64,000 nt of DNA from Legionella sp. PC997 (GCF_014109825.1 NZ_CP059576.1:2196001-2260000), one strand, 5' to 3'; positions 36,419 through 46,384 are shown, counted from the stretch's first letter. Made by a program: numbers and translations. The notes: a model not told the origin generated them from the letters alone.

Positions 36419-37744
36419 CTAACGCATATTAATAATTGTTTGTGTAATCGTATCACCCGCACGAATTGACTGAGCATTCGCTTGAAAATCGCGTTGAGCA
36501 CTAATCAAATCAACAAGTTCGCTGGTTAAATCAACATTAGATTGCTCCAACATCCCCGATTTGATTGCGCCTAATCCTCCAGTTGTTGCCACACCAATTA
36601 AGGGTTGTCCTGAAGCTGAAGTTTCACCCCAGCACACATTTCCCATATTCTGCAGACCAGTAGGATCAGCGAAATTTGCCAATTGAATTTGGCCCATAGC
36701 CATAGACTGACCATTGGTATAAATTCCTAAAATAAGGCCCGAATCATCGATACTTAGGCTAGCCAAACTTCCAGTTGTATAACCATTGGGGGCACTCGAT
36801 TGAACAGAAAATGGACTTCCGAACTGTGTACTGTCGGATAAGTCAATATTCAAACTTAAAGGATCAGCACCATTATTTAAGTTAAGTGATAATGGAATCA
36901 AGTTATTTCCAATAGGGGTGCCTCCTGGGCTTGCGACTCCAGCAAATGATCCATCCGAATTAAAATTCACTTCAAACAAGTTCGTTGTATTATCTGTACC
37001 TACATTCGTAGGTACATTTTGGTTGTCAATTTGAAAAGCAACATACCATTGATTCTCTGTACCCGCAGGAGTTGAAGCATTAGGTTGCCCCACTGCTGCC
37101 GCGGAATCTGCTTTGATAAAAAACATACTAAGTACATGAGAATTCCCCAAACTATCGTAAATAGTTAATGCGGTGGGATTATTATAAGAACTGCTCAGTG
37201 GTGAAGCCCCCCCTACCCAATCAATTGCCGGAGGAGTGCTTTGTGAATTTAAATTCACCCCAGTCGTTACCATAGTGCTCGCCTGTGGGCTTATATTTTC
37301 CGTACTTATCTTTAAATTCCCTGACGTTCCGGTAATATTTCCTTGGCCATCCGCAAGCAGTCCAGTAAGATATTGTCCATTAGCATTAGTAATATAATTT
37401 TGGTTGTCTAAATTAAACTGACCTGCACGGGTATATACAGCGCCCCCCCCTGGATTGTTTAAAATGAAAAATCCAGAACCATTCACTGCCAGATCCAAAC
37501 TATTTGTGCTATTGGTTAAATTTCCAGATGCAAAGGATTGCTGAACTTGAGTCAACATTACGCCACCACCAATAGCTGTGCTACCGGAGCCAAAGCTCCC
37601 ATATCCACCAAAGGCATAAATATCACCAAAATTGGCACGAGATCCCTTAAATCCTATAGTCGAAGAGTTTGCAATATTATTACCAATAACGTCTAAGTTA
37701 CTGGTTGCTGCCTGAAGTCCACTTAATGCTGCGTCAAAAATCAT
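36419..37744 (-). CDS. flgE: Flagellar hook protein FlgE
   Basis: FlgE polymerises into the hook, the flexible joint of the flagellum. The 441-residue product has the axial start NLDVIGNNIANSSTIGFKGS and the C-terminal SNVDLTSELVDLISAQRDFQ. The central part carries the FlgE domain with EVNFNSDGSF and ALTIYDSLGNSHVL blocks. It follows flgD by 15 bp, which encodes the assembly cap it needs. An AGGAGGC site precedes the ATG. Confidence 0.96.
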   Translation of the reverse strand: MIFDAALSGLQAATSNLDVIGNNIANSSTIGFKGSRANFGDIYAFGGYGSFGSGSTAIGGGVMLTQVQQSFASGNLTNSTNSLDLAVNGSGFFILNNPGGGAVYTRAGQFNLDNQNYITNANGQYLTGLLADGQGNITGTSGNLKISTENISPQASTMVTTGVNLNSQSTPPAIDWVGGASPLSSSYNNPTALTIYDSLGNSHVLSMFFIKADSAAAVGQPNASTPAGTENQWYVAFQIDNQNVPTNVGTDNTTNLFEVNFNSDGSFAGVASPGGTPIGNNLIPLSLNLNNGADPLSLNIDLSDSTQFGSPFSVQSSAPNGYTTGSLASLSIDDSGLILGIYTNGQSMAMGQIQLANFADPTGLQNMGNVCWGETSASGQPLIGVATTGGLGAIKSGMLEQSNVDLTSELVDLISAQRDFQANAQSIRAGDTITQTIINMR

Positions 37745-37759
37745 CTTAGCCTCCTGCTT

Positions 37760-38434
37760 TTAAACTGAAATTTGTCTAACCTGATCCAATGATATTGGTC
37801 CAATCCCTGCTACATTCAATTTTAAGCCCTCTCCATTTTGACCAAGGCTTACGCTATCAACATTTGTGGAAGTCATCGTTTTTAATGATACTTCTTGCCC
37901 TCCATAAACAGCATGCACCTCAATTTTATATTTACCTTCTTTTACTCGATTGCTGTCGTTTCCTGTACCATCCCAATTAAACTGAAAAAATCCAGGTGTA
38001 GGTTGGCCTAATGGAATGGTTTTTATAAGTTCACCGGATTCTGAATAAATGGAGGCATTCAAATTACTGAGTCCAGGAGGAATATCGACGGCTGCTTTCG
38101 CATCTCCTTCTACTCCAAGTTGAAGCGCGTTACTATTTACCAAAACCTTGCGACCAACTAAAGCTGAAGCTTGTAAGGCCTGATTTGATTGCAAAGAAGT
38201 TGCCATTTGTTGCAAGGATTCTTGCATTTTAGCAACGCCATCATTAGTGCTAAACTGCGCTAGTTGCGAGAGGAACTCACCATTTACCTGCGGTTGCATA
38301 GGATCCTGGTTTTGAATTTGAGCTACCATCAAACGTAAGAAATCCTGTTGCCCTAAGCTTTTTTTCGCTGTCGCATCAATTTGATTAAATGATGGATTCG
38401 ATGTGTTAGTTCCATTAACTGAATTTGTTGGCAT
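37760..38434 (-). CDS. flgD: Flagellar hook assembly cap FlgD
   Basis: FlgD is the scaffold at the tip of the growing hook and is lost on completion. The 224-residue product has the N-terminal block LGQQDFLRLMVAQIQNQDP with the FLSQLAQFST that follows, both diagnostic of FlgD, and the C-terminal FNWDGTGNDSNRVKEGKY of the tudor/Fn-like domain. It follows flgC by 13 bp. Confidence 0.95.
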   Translation of the reverse strand: MPTNSVNGTNTSNPSFNQIDATAKKSLGQQDFLRLMVAQIQNQDPMQPQVNGEFLSQLAQFSTNDGVAKMQESLQQMATSLQSNQALQASALVGRKVLVNSNALQLGVEGDAKAAVDIPPGLSNLNASIYSESGELIKTIPLGQPTPGFFQFNWDGTGNDSNRVKEGKYKIEVHAVYGGQEVSLKTMTSTNVDSVSLGQNGEGLKLNVAGIGPISLDQVRQISV

Positions 38435-38447
38435 TTCCTTTTCTCCC

Positions 38448-38870
38448 TTATTCCCCTAACCTCAAGGTCCTTTGTAATAGTTGTTTTGTTGTATTAAGCA
38501 ATTCAACATCCATTTGATACGACCTTGATGCAGAAATCACATTTGCCATTTCTTCAACATAATTCACATTCGGTGAATAAACAAAACCCTTTTGATCTGC
38601 TTGGGGGTTATCAGGGGCATAATGCTTTATCGGATCTAAAGTACTTTCATAAGTTCCCTTTAGCTGAACGCCTCCAGATATTTGCTCATCCATCCACTGA
38701 TTTGCATGCTGCTGTACCGCTTTGAATATAGGATATTTTGCTTTATACACTTCGTCAGCATTACCTGTTTCTACGTTAGCATTACTCATATTCTGAGCAC
38801 TTGTTGTTAAACGAGCTGTTTCAGCGGTCAATGCAGAACCTGCAATATTAAAAACTGCACTTAATGTCAT
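38448..38870 (-). CDS. flgC: Flagellar proximal rod protein FlgC
   Basis: FlgC is a proximal rod subunit. At 140 residues it has the usual length, an axial start (FNIAGSALTAETARLTTSAQ) and the C-terminal NYVEEMANVISASRSYQMDV. It follows flgB by 2 bp, so translation is likely coupled. Confidence 0.95.
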   Translation of the reverse strand: MTLSAVFNIAGSALTAETARLTTSAQNMSNANVETGNADEVYKAKYPIFKAVQQHANQWMDEQISGGVQLKGTYESTLDPIKHYAPDNPQADQKGFVYSPNVNYVEEMANVISASRSYQMDVELLNTTKQLLQRTLRLGE

Positions 38871-38872
38871 GC

Positions 38873-39265
38873 TTATTCTCCTTTCAGCGCAAGCATCATG
38901 GACTTGATTTTATTATCCAGAAAACTCAAACTGGCTTGATAATGAAGTGAGTTCTTGGCAAATTCTGTGGTTTCCAAATCCTTATCCACGGTATTACCAT
39001 CTAAAGACATTTGAGAAGTAACCCGATATTTCAAATTCGCTGCAAAATCGGCATTTGTATCGATATGATTCGGAGAAGTAACCTCCATCTTCTGTGCACT
39101 GCCAGCCATACTCGCTGCTAAAAATTCATTGAAATCGACATCTTGAGCTTTATAATTGGGTGTGTTTACATTAGCCAAGTTATTCGCTAACTGTGAAGCC
39201 CTATGATCACGAGCGACTAGAGCTTTAGCATGTATTCCAAAATATGAATCCAAATCTAACGCCAT
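38873..39265 (-). CDS. flgB: Flagellar proximal rod protein FlgB
   Basis: FlgB is a proximal rod subunit and the first gene of the flg operon. The frame is open to 39367, but the ATG at 39265 is chosen: AAGGAGGA lies 4 nt before it and the protein then starts ALDLDSYFGIHAKAL, the usual FlgB beginning, giving 130 residues. RASQLANNLANVNTPNYKAQ is the axial motif. A sigma-54 promoter lies 34 bp upstream and would be downstream of the longer start, which rules that start out. Confidence 0.95.
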   Translation of the reverse strand: MALDLDSYFGIHAKALVARDHRASQLANNLANVNTPNYKAQDVDFNEFLAASMAGSAQKMEVTSPNHIDTNADFAANLKYRVTSQMSLDGNTVDKDLETTEFAKNSLHYQASLSFLDNKIKSMMLALKGE

Positions 39266-39298
39266 ATGTCCTCCTTTTAAAATAAGTACCACAAGAAA

Positions 39299-39314
39299 AG
39301 CAAACATTGTGCCA
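39299..39314 (-). promoter_or_regulatory. Sigma-54 (RpoN) promoter of flgB operon
   Basis: Read on the minus strand the site is TGGCAC-AATGT-TTGCT, a full match to the -24/-12 consensus TGGCAC-N5-TTGCW. It ends 34 bp before the flgB start codon. In Legionella RpoN and the enhancer-binding activator FleQ drive the rod and hook genes, so this is the expected class II control. Confidence 0.9.
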
Positions 39315-39356
39315 ATTTCAAATAAATGAGAAAATGAGCGAGTTATAACCTGGTGA

Positions 39357-40295
<939 letters not shown>

Positions 40296-40344
40296 AAACT
40301 GACCCAGGCTATCAGCCCCACTGCCATTAAGTCTAAAGAAAAAC

Positions 40345-40380
40345 TGTCATGGCCGCGAAGCGGAAATCTATTTCTAGCGA
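40345..40380. repeat. Diverged copy of a GTCATCCCG-type dispersed repeat
   Basis: The stretch TGTCATGGCCGCGAAGCGG followed by AAATCTA, between convergent hemF and the LplT-like gene, looks like a diverged form of the dispersed element GTCATCCCGCGAAGCGGGGATCTA seen between genes of many proteobacteria. Related stretches lie near 46397, 52515 and 54060. Similarity judged by eye. Confidence 0.4.
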
Positions 40381-40448
40381 GGCATAGTATTAGAAAGATC
40401 TCTAAATTCGCGGGAATTTCATTTAACTTCAGGACTATTGGCCCCATC

Positions 40449-41744
40449 CTAATTATTTTCTGGCAGAACCACCCTCTTTAAATAAATCCTAGCTAACAAT
40501 GCAACAACAGCATTTAATAAACTCAAAATTAAAAAAATTTGTGGAATTGCAGCACTAAAGTGCAATAAACCAATGACCATAAGCGTCCCTATAACCATAA
40601 ATAGAGAATTGTAAATATTATTGGTGGCAATAACTCGGGCTCTACCATGAGGAGGGCTCGCAACTTGCAAGTAAGTATATAGGGGAACTAAAAATAAGCC
40701 GGAACTAAAAGCCAACATGAATAAATCAAAAGCAATACGCCAATGCGCAAATCGGGTGAAGAAATTATTTAAAGAAAAGAGGATGCCTTGTTCTGTTGTG
40801 GGAGTAGCCCAATACAAATCCATAGAAAAGCAAGTAAAAGCGAACATTGCCCAGGGGACCATTGACAAATTAATCCGTCCTTTAAAAATAAAGTTAACTG
40901 TCACTGAACCGCAAGCAATTCCTACGGAGAACAAAGCAAGAAATAATGCGAAGATGGCATTATTTGCACCCAAAACATAATTCGTATAGTCCGGTAGCTT
41001 GGTTAGAATGACTGTCCCTAATAACCAAAACCAAGATAAAATCAAAATAGATAATAAGATACCGAAATGCTCTGTAGCCTGCTTCAACATCCTATAGGTA
41101 ACTCGCCAAATCTGGGCATCGATTTTTATTTTTTCACACGTAGATGGAACTCTAGGGATAAACAGACTGGAAATTAATCCAATCACTGCAACTAATACCG
41201 TCAAAAAAACTGCCAGGTAGGGCTTTGGATTGTTCATTCCAATGGATAAAGAACCCATTGTAGTTCCTAATAAAATCGCTATGAAGGTACTCGCATCAAT
41301 TAATCCAGTTGCCCCTAATAAATCTTTTTTGGGTAAATGATCTGGTAGAATTGCATATTTTATGGGTCCAAAAAAGGTGGAATGTACACCCAACCCTGTC
41401 AAAGTGAACATCATTAGAAAAATATTGCCCCAATATAGAGCCAAGCTTCCGATAATCATTAACAATACTTCTAATAATTTAATCACTCGGGTTACTAAAG
41501 CTTTATCGTATTTGTCTGCTAATTGTCCTGAGGTCGCTGAAAGCAGAAAGAATGGTGATATGAATAATGCACCAGCTATAGCTTGGTAATATTCAGATTG
41601 AGCTTGATCATGAGTTAAATGATAACTAATCAAAGTAAGCATTGCTAATTTGAAAGCATTATCGTTGAACGCACCAAAAAATTGAGTCAGAAAAAAAGGC
41701 AAAAATCTACGTTCTCTTAAAAGGTAAAAAGCACCAGTGCCCAT
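40449..41744 (-). CDS. MFS transporter, lysophospholipid transporter (LplT) type
   Basis: The 431-residue inner-membrane protein has 12 helices and starts with RERRFLPFFLTQFFGAFNDN, the N-terminal signature shared by LplT and the transporter half of LplT-Aas fusions, which flip lysophospholipids to the inner leaflet for re-acylation. GVHSTFFGPIKYAILPDHLP is a second block of that subfamily. The acyltransferase half is absent, so it is the stand-alone form. The frame runs up to a GTG at 41780 inside a 17-bp inverted repeat; the ATG at 41744 has GGAG 8 nt before it and is taken as the start. Substrate inferred from family. Confidence 0.83.
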   Translation of the reverse strand: MGTGAFYLLRERRFLPFFLTQFFGAFNDNAFKLAMLTLISYHLTHDQAQSEYYQAIAGALFISPFFLLSATSGQLADKYDKALVTRVIKLLEVLLMIIGSLALYWGNIFLMMFTLTGLGVHSTFFGPIKYAILPDHLPKKDLLGATGLIDASTFIAILLGTTMGSLSIGMNNPKPYLAVFLTVLVAVIGLISSLFIPRVPSTCEKIKIDAQIWRVTYRMLKQATEHFGILLSILILSWFWLLGTVILTKLPDYTNYVLGANNAIFALFLALFSVGIACGSVTVNFIFKGRINLSMVPWAMFAFTCFSMDLYWATPTTEQGILFSLNNFFTRFAHWRIAFDLFMLAFSSGLFLVPLYTYLQVASPPHGRARVIATNNIYNSLFMVIGTLMVIGLLHFSAAIPQIFLILSLLNAVVALLARIYLKRVVLPENN

Positions 41745-41762
41745 GGGCAAAACTCCATTGAT

Positions 41763-41823
41763 AAATATATAACCGTTCACGTTCTACTAGGAGGTGAATA
41801 CTACACTGAACGGTTATATATTT
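41763..41823. repeat. 17-bp perfect inverted repeat between LRR gene and LplT-like gene
   Basis: AAATATATAACCGTTCA is written as 41763-41779 and its exact complement as 41807-41823, around 27 nt. It begins 12 bp beyond the LRR stop codon and ends 19 bp before the LplT-like ATG. It may be the LRR terminator (its minus-strand tail is TTTATC) or a leader structure of the transporter gene. Confidence 0.75.
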
Positions 41824-41835
41824 CTGCATCTAATG

Positions 41836-42711
41836 TTAATAAAAAACTTGCAAGTCTGAGCGACTAGGCTTTAAACCTGGAGGGAGATCATTATGCTTTA
41901 ATACCAAGCCTTCAAGATGATCATGAGTGTCTGCCTCACGAACGAGCTGAGATAGCCCTGTTTCTGAAATTCCATTATCGGACAAATCTACATATTTTAA
42001 ATTAGTATTTAATTTTAATGCTTGTGCAATATACTCAGCGCCTACATTACCAATTTTATTACTCCTAAGATTAAGATGAGTCAAAGATTGTGATTTAGTG
42101 ATCATAGCAGCAATGTGTTTCGCGCAATCTTCGTTCAAGTTATTGTACGATATATCTAAAATCTTTAATGAAGGGTGTCTCAATACGTAATGATGCAATG
42201 CCTTCGTTCCAGCCAAGCTAAAATCATTACAGCTTAATACCAATTCATTTAAATTTGTATTGGTTTCAAGTGCGTCTAATAAACATTGTACTCCAGCATC
42301 ACGTAACCAGTTTAATGATAAATCCAAAACAGTTAGTTTCTTTTTGGTCAGAAAAGAAAAAAAGTGAGTAGAAATTTTCTCACCTATCCAATTATCTACG
42401 CATCGAATTGTATTTAGTTTTTTATTAGGCAAAGACTCAAATAAATAGGTGAGATGATCGGTATCGATATGATTCGAATAAAAGGAAACCTCGCTTACTT
42501 TTGACGATAATTTTAGAATGTCATGGAGTGCACTATAGTCTTTATCATCCAAAGTGGATTGTTCGATGCTAATTTTTTTGATTGATTTGCATTGTCTTGA
42601 GCCTTTTGATTGTAAATAGTTCTTAAGATGTGGAAGCGCTAAATGGTGTTGTAGCTGAAAAAGCTCGATCGCTTCTAGTGTCCCATGCTCATGTTTTAGT
42701 CGAATTGTCAT
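41836..42711 (-). CDS. Leucine-rich-repeat protein, ribonuclease-inhibitor type
   Basis: The 291-residue product is built from about 28-residue repeats from residue 105 onward, each with an LxxLxLSxNxL-type strand: LTVLDLSLNWL, LNELVLSCNDF, LKILDISYNNL, LTHLNLRSNKI and LKYVDLSDNGI. The alternating helix (such as GAEYIAQALKLNTN) is that of eukaryotic RNI-type LRRs, which bind proteins. No signal peptide or catalytic domain is visible. In Legionella such proteins are often Dot/Icm effectors that contact host factors. AGAGGATG precedes the ATG. No PmrA box was found upstream. Confidence 0.85.
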   Translation of the reverse strand: MTIRLKHEHGTLEAIELFQLQHHLALPHLKNYLQSKGSRQCKSIKKISIEQSTLDDKDYSALHDILKLSSKVSEVSFYSNHIDTDHLTYLFESLPNKKLNTIRCVDNWIGEKISTHFFSFLTKKKLTVLDLSLNWLRDAGVQCLLDALETNTNLNELVLSCNDFSLAGTKALHHYVLRHPSLKILDISYNNLNEDCAKHIAAMITKSQSLTHLNLRSNKIGNVGAEYIAQALKLNTNLKYVDLSDNGISETGLSQLVREADTHDHLEGLVLKHNDLPPGLKPSRSDLQVFY

Positions 42712-42853
42712 ATCACATCCTCTGTAAATTGATCACTTAATAAGTGTAGATGATATTTTTCTTCTGGATGTGGTGAGGTATAAAATTTTAATTCGCAGCG
42801 GAAATCCCCATGAAACCCGAGGTGCTCATAGGAATATCCGTTTTTTGGGGTCG

Positions 42854-43684
42854 TTAAATTTGCGTTACCAAACGGGTCAATACCTTTCCTGGCCCTACCT
42901 CAATAAAAACAGTTTCACCTTGATTTTTGAGATAACTAACCGTTTCCGTCCACCGAACAGGATGAACAATTTGTTTCACCAAGTTGTCTTTAATCATTTT
43001 ATCGCTATAAGGCTCTGCTGTAACATTAGCAATCACTTGTGTTTTGAGTGGAGCGAATTCGAACGGTGCAATAAATTGTGCAAATTCATCAGCTGCTCCT
43101 TGCATATAACGAGAATGAAACGCACCACTAACTTTTAATGGAACGCACATCAATGCTTCACTGGCAAGTAATTCATTAGCCTTGGCAATATCGGCAGCAA
43201 GTCCAGAAAGAACTATTTGTTTGGGTGAATTAAAATTAGCAAAATCGACGGAATCCAATCCATTGACTCTCAGTAAAAATTTAATGCGATCTTCAGGTAG
43301 ATTAATTACTGCCAACATTCCCCCGCCACTTGCTTTGGCCATTAATTCACCACGTTTTTGGACCAGTTTTAATCCGGTAACAAAATCAAATGCCCCTGCC
43401 GCAAATAAAGCAGCATACTCGCCCAAACTATGGCCTATGAGGTATTGTGGAAGGGGCTCTTCAGCAGCTCTAGCTAAAAAAGAGAGTGCTTCAACAATAT
43501 ATAATGCAGGTTGAGTATACTCAGTATTACCCAATTGTTGTTTGGGATCATTTAAGCATAAATCTTTAATGGAATACCCTAAAATGTCATCAGCTTGTTT
43601 TATTTGCTCAGGGAAATGGGAAAATAATTCGATCCCCATCCCCTTTGCTTGAGATCCTTGTCCAGGGAACATATAGGTTGTCAT
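42854..43684 (-). CDS. Malonyl-CoA:ACP transacylase-like protein (FabD type), stand-alone
   Basis: FabD moves malonyl from CoA to acyl carrier protein for fatty acid or polyketide synthesis. The 276-residue protein has the N-terminal MFPGQGSQAKGM, nucleophile Ser86 in GHSLGEYAAL and a GAFHS motif near 190 with the catalytic His, the form linked with malonyl rather than methylmalonyl. It is not next to fabH, fabG or acpP, so it is either a second copy or a trans-acting acyltransferase for a synthase elsewhere. AAAGGAG precedes the ATG. Fold certain, pathway unknown. Confidence 0.88.
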   Translation of the reverse strand: MTTYMFPGQGSQAKGMGIELFSHFPEQIKQADDILGYSIKDLCLNDPKQQLGNTEYTQPALYIVEALSFLARAAEEPLPQYLIGHSLGEYAALFAAGAFDFVTGLKLVQKRGELMAKASGGGMLAVINLPEDRIKFLLRVNGLDSVDFANFNSPKQIVLSGLAADIAKANELLASEALMCVPLKVSGAFHSRYMQGAADEFAQFIAPFEFAPLKTQVIANVTAEPYSDKMIKDNLVKQIVHPVRWTETVSYLKNQGETVFIEVGPGKVLTRLVTQI

Positions 43685-44081
43685 AGATACTCCTTTCTAA
43701 TACGAACATTCTAAATAGACACTCATGATAAATAGAACCACGAATAATGTCATTAAATAAATTGAACAAAGAAATAATTGAAAATCATGAATTAAATGAT
43801 GCAATTACTCTGGTTTATTACTAATCCGAACAAATAATTGTTTCGCCAAAGAATTGACTGAGTCAATTTTAGATGTAGAAAATCACCATGCTTATCTCGA
43901 ATCATTCTGAGTTTTGTCATAACTCGTTGAGAACGTATATTATCAAGGACAGTAAACCAACCACATAAAGGTATAACTTTTTCAGTAAGTTGTGCATTCA
44001 TTCGCTCTATAAACGAAGTAACTACATCCATAGTCCAAAAATTAGCAATGTATTGCATTACCCTGGGAGCCTGGTTCATAG
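43685..44081. other. Gap between PhzF terminator and fabD-like gene
   Basis: About 400 bp. A 95-codon minus-strand frame (44079 to 43792) begins 3 nt beyond the PhzF U-tract, has no ribosome site and matches no family recognised, so it is not annotated as a gene. The left part includes the fabD-like promoter, not placed. Confidence 0.4.
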
Positions 44082-44110
44082 AAAAAAAGGAGCAATGTCT
44101 TCATCGCTCC
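44082..44110 (-). terminator. Rho-independent terminator of the PhzF-family gene
   Basis: On the minus strand GGAGCGATG and CATTGCTCC form a 9-bp stem with one G-U pair and an AAGA loop, followed at once by seven T (A-run at 44082-44088 on the plus strand). It lies 36 bp after the gene stop and is the most typical terminator of the window. Confidence 0.92.
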
Positions 44111-44146
44111 CTGCTCTTAATAAAAGTCCTGTTGTCTCTAGAGCGC

Positions 44147-44935
44147 TCATGGCAAGTAAATTGTACCTTCTAAGTAAAGATGACTGGTTCCATACAGAAA
44201 GACTCGTCCTTCTTTAACTTCACATTCCAATTTTCCCTGTCGGTTTCCGCCCTGCATAGCAGTGATATGCGATGTCCCTAATTGTTCACACCAATAGGGT
44301 GCAATAACGCAATGTGCTGAACCGGTAACAGGATCTTCTGGAACATTACATCCTGGGTAAAAACACCGTGAATAAACGTCGGTACTTATACCTGGGGCGG
44401 TTAAAATGAGACCTCGGTAATCCAAACGAGCTACCGCATCCAAATCCGGCATCGCCATTTTTACGTCATTTTCATGTTCATAAACAAACATTAAATCAAA
44501 TTGGCTTTTAAAAACCTTTTGTGGTTTTTTTAAATTTAATTTCAATAACTCCGATGAGAGTTCAATAGGGAAATAAGGCAATTCAGGGAAGTCCATCATT
44601 AGGCCATTATTATATTTACGAACTATAAGTATCCCACTCTTACAATTAAATTTTATAGCAGGACCTTTAAAATTTAATTGTTCAAAAATAACATGGGCGG
44701 TAGCAAGGGTTGCATGGCCACATAAAGCAATTTCTTCATTTGGAGTAAACCATCTTATGTAATATCCATCTCCTTCAGGGACAAAAAATGCTGTTTCAGA
44801 TAAATTATTTTCTGAAGCAATACTTTGCATTTCTTTATCTGTTAACCAATGATCCAAAGGACAAACTGCTGCAGGATTACCTTCAAAAAGAGTGGATGCA
44901 AATGCATCTACTTGATACATGGACAAACGTTTCAT
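44147..44935 (-). CDS. PhzF-family isomerase/epimerase
   Basis: The 262-residue cytoplasmic protein belongs to the PhzF family, related to diaminopimelate epimerase, whose members move double bonds or epimerise small molecules. The catalytic Glu47 is in ENNLSETAFF, the LCGHATLATAHVI block follows at about 71-84, and EDPVTGSAHCVIAPY near 197 is the second-half signature. Length is normal. Members outside phenazine clusters have largely unknown substrates, and no phenazine genes are near. It ends at a strong terminator and is monocistronic. Confidence 0.88.
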   Translation of the reverse strand: MKRLSMYQVDAFASTLFEGNPAAVCPLDHWLTDKEMQSIASENNLSETAFFVPEGDGYYIRWFTPNEEIALCGHATLATAHVIFEQLNFKGPAIKFNCKSGILIVRKYNNGLMMDFPELPYFPIELSSELLKLNLKKPQKVFKSQFDLMFVYEHENDVKMAMPDLDAVARLDYRGLILTAPGISTDVYSRCFYPGCNVPEDPVTGSAHCVIAPYWCEQLGTSHITAMQGGNRQGKLECEVKEGRVFLYGTSHLYLEGTIYLP

Positions 44936-45232
44936 ACAGATCCCCTAAAGTAAAAATTAAATAACAAGAGAGATATATGAAGTTGTTTTGGTGAAATTCA
45001 AGATCGACATTGTTTTTTTTAGAAATTTAGATAAAAAGAGAACATTGATTATTGCCACATTCCCTGTTTTTGAGGTTCTAGTTCGTAAATAACTTTTACT
45101 AGAACACGATTCCTAGATTGTAGCGCTAATCAAAAATCCATTGCATGAGAAGTAAACCCAGGTTACGGCTCAAATCCTTAGCCCAGGTTAAACTTAACAC
45201 GCGCGATAGCTGAGAATATGTTATCCGTTACT

Positions 45233-45451
45233 TTACTGTTCAGTAATTATTGTAACGTCTTGTGCTTTTAACCCTTTAGGTCCTTTATCAAGCACAAAGG
45301 ATACTGGATCATTTTCATGGAGGGTTTTAAATCCAACACCTTGGATATCTTTATAATGAACAAAAATATCGTCACCATTTTCATTAATGATAAATCCAAA
45401 TCCTTTTTTCTCATTGAACCATTTTACATGGCCCGTTTCTCTTTGCGACAT
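45233..45451 (-). CDS. Cold-shock domain protein, CspA family
   Basis: A 72-residue single-domain nucleic-acid-binding protein. The RNP1 motif KKGFGFI (15-21) and RNP2 DIFVHYKDI (28-36) are intact, so it can melt RNA secondary structure. AAGGGG lies 7 nt before the ATG. It is divergent from pyrE; a 155-bp region lies between it and the longest pyrE frame start, with an inverted repeat that could be part of its 5' leader, as csp genes often have long leaders. The individual csp subtype cannot be told. Confidence 0.92.
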   Translation of the reverse strand: MSQRETGHVKWFNEKKGFGFIINENGDDIFVHYKDIQGVGFKTLHENDPVSFVLDKGPKGLKAQDVTIITEQ

Positions 45452-45555
45452 TAGCTATCCCCTTTGTCTTAAGCTTTACTATCCAACCATTACAGATGTT
45501 TATTTTTAGCCCAAAAATAATTACTATTAAAACGTTGGGTTATAATAAACATTCA

Positions 45556-45586
45556 CTATACGTAAGAAATGTTTCCTTACATATAG
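45556..45586. repeat. Inverted repeat between csp and pyrE
   Basis: CTATAcGTAAG (45556-45566) and CTTACaTATAG (45576-45586) form two 5-bp arms with one mismatch, around 9 nt. It lies about 105 bp before the csp start and 87 bp before pyrE. Operator or leader hairpin; role unknown. Confidence 0.4.
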
Positions 45587-45672
45587 ATTAGCATAGCAGT
45601 TTTTTATTGATTGTTAAGAATTTTTTAAAAAAAACAATTACTTTATCTTTTTTTTTCTATTGGAAATACACA

Positions 45673-46305
45673 ATGAATCAGATGAAATCAGCTTTTATAA
45701 AATTAGCGCTTGATTGCCAAGTATTAAAATTTGGTGAGTTTACTTTAAAGTCCGGCCGAGTCAGTCCTTATTTCTTTAATGCAGGATTATTTTATCAAGG
45801 AAATGCTTTACGACAATTAGGACAATTTTATGCAAAGACCTTATTGGAGCATCACGTTCAATTCGAGCATCTGTTTGGACCCGCTTACAAAGGTTTACCT
45901 CTGGCTACCGCAACAGCTATAGCTTTAGCTGAGTTAGGTAAAGAAACCACGGTTACTTTTAACCGTAAAGAAGTAAAAGATCATGGTGAAGGAGGCCAAT
46001 TAATTGGGGCACCCTTATCCGGGAAAACTATTGTTGTTGATGATGTTATTACTGCAGGTACTGCTTTTAGAGAGTCTCAAGTTTTAATTAAGGAGCATGG
46101 AGGTCAATTAACTGGAGTCATCATCGCTCTCGATCGATGTGAACGCGGATTAACTAAGGAATCAGCTTTATCTGAAATTAAAGCACAAGGTATTGACGTA
46201 TATTCAATTATTACTTTATTTGATTTGATTGAGTACTTAAAAAATACACACCAAAACGAACACGTTAAAAAACTTGAAGCATATCAAGCCGATTATGGGT
46301 GTTAA
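45673..46305 (+). CDS. pyrE: Orotate phosphoribosyltransferase
   Basis: PyrE joins orotate to PRPP to form orotidine 5'-phosphate in pyrimidine synthesis. The 210-residue product has the PRPP-binding loop [15 protein letters not shown] (about 123-137), the [11 protein letters not shown] block and [17 protein letters not shown] with the catalytic lysines. The frame opens 22 codons upstream, but the ATG at 45673 gives the usual N-terminus ([20 protein letters not shown]). It is not in an operon with other pyr genes. The region after it contains a short dispersed repeat before the his promoter. Confidence 0.95.
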   Translation: MNQMKSAFIKLALDCQVLKFGEFTLKSGRVSPYFFNAGLFYQGNALRQLGQFYAKTLLEHHVQFEHLFGPAYKGLPLATATAIALAELGKETTVTFNRKEVKDHGEGGQLIGAPLSGKTIVVDDVITAGTAFRESQVLIKEHGGQLTGVIIALDRCERGLTKESALSEIKAQGIDVYSIITLFDLIEYLKNTHQNEHVKKLEAYQADYGC

Positions 46306-46384
46306 CGTATAAAAAACTCAGTAAATCCCCCCTAGAATATTTTCTTTGTTGCCTGGATGAAGGCATAGTCATAACTCAAGGTTT

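Noticed and set aside
43792..44079. 95-codon minus-strand frame after the PhzF-family gene
   Set aside because: Starts 3 nt after the U-tract of a strong terminator, has no ribosome site and no recognisable motif; could be a remnant but is not supported as a gene.
45130..45200. Direct repeat CCCAGGTTA (two copies, near 45157 and 45182) after the csp gene
   Set aside because: Only two short copies with no symmetry or gene context; may be part of a csp terminator but not convincing.
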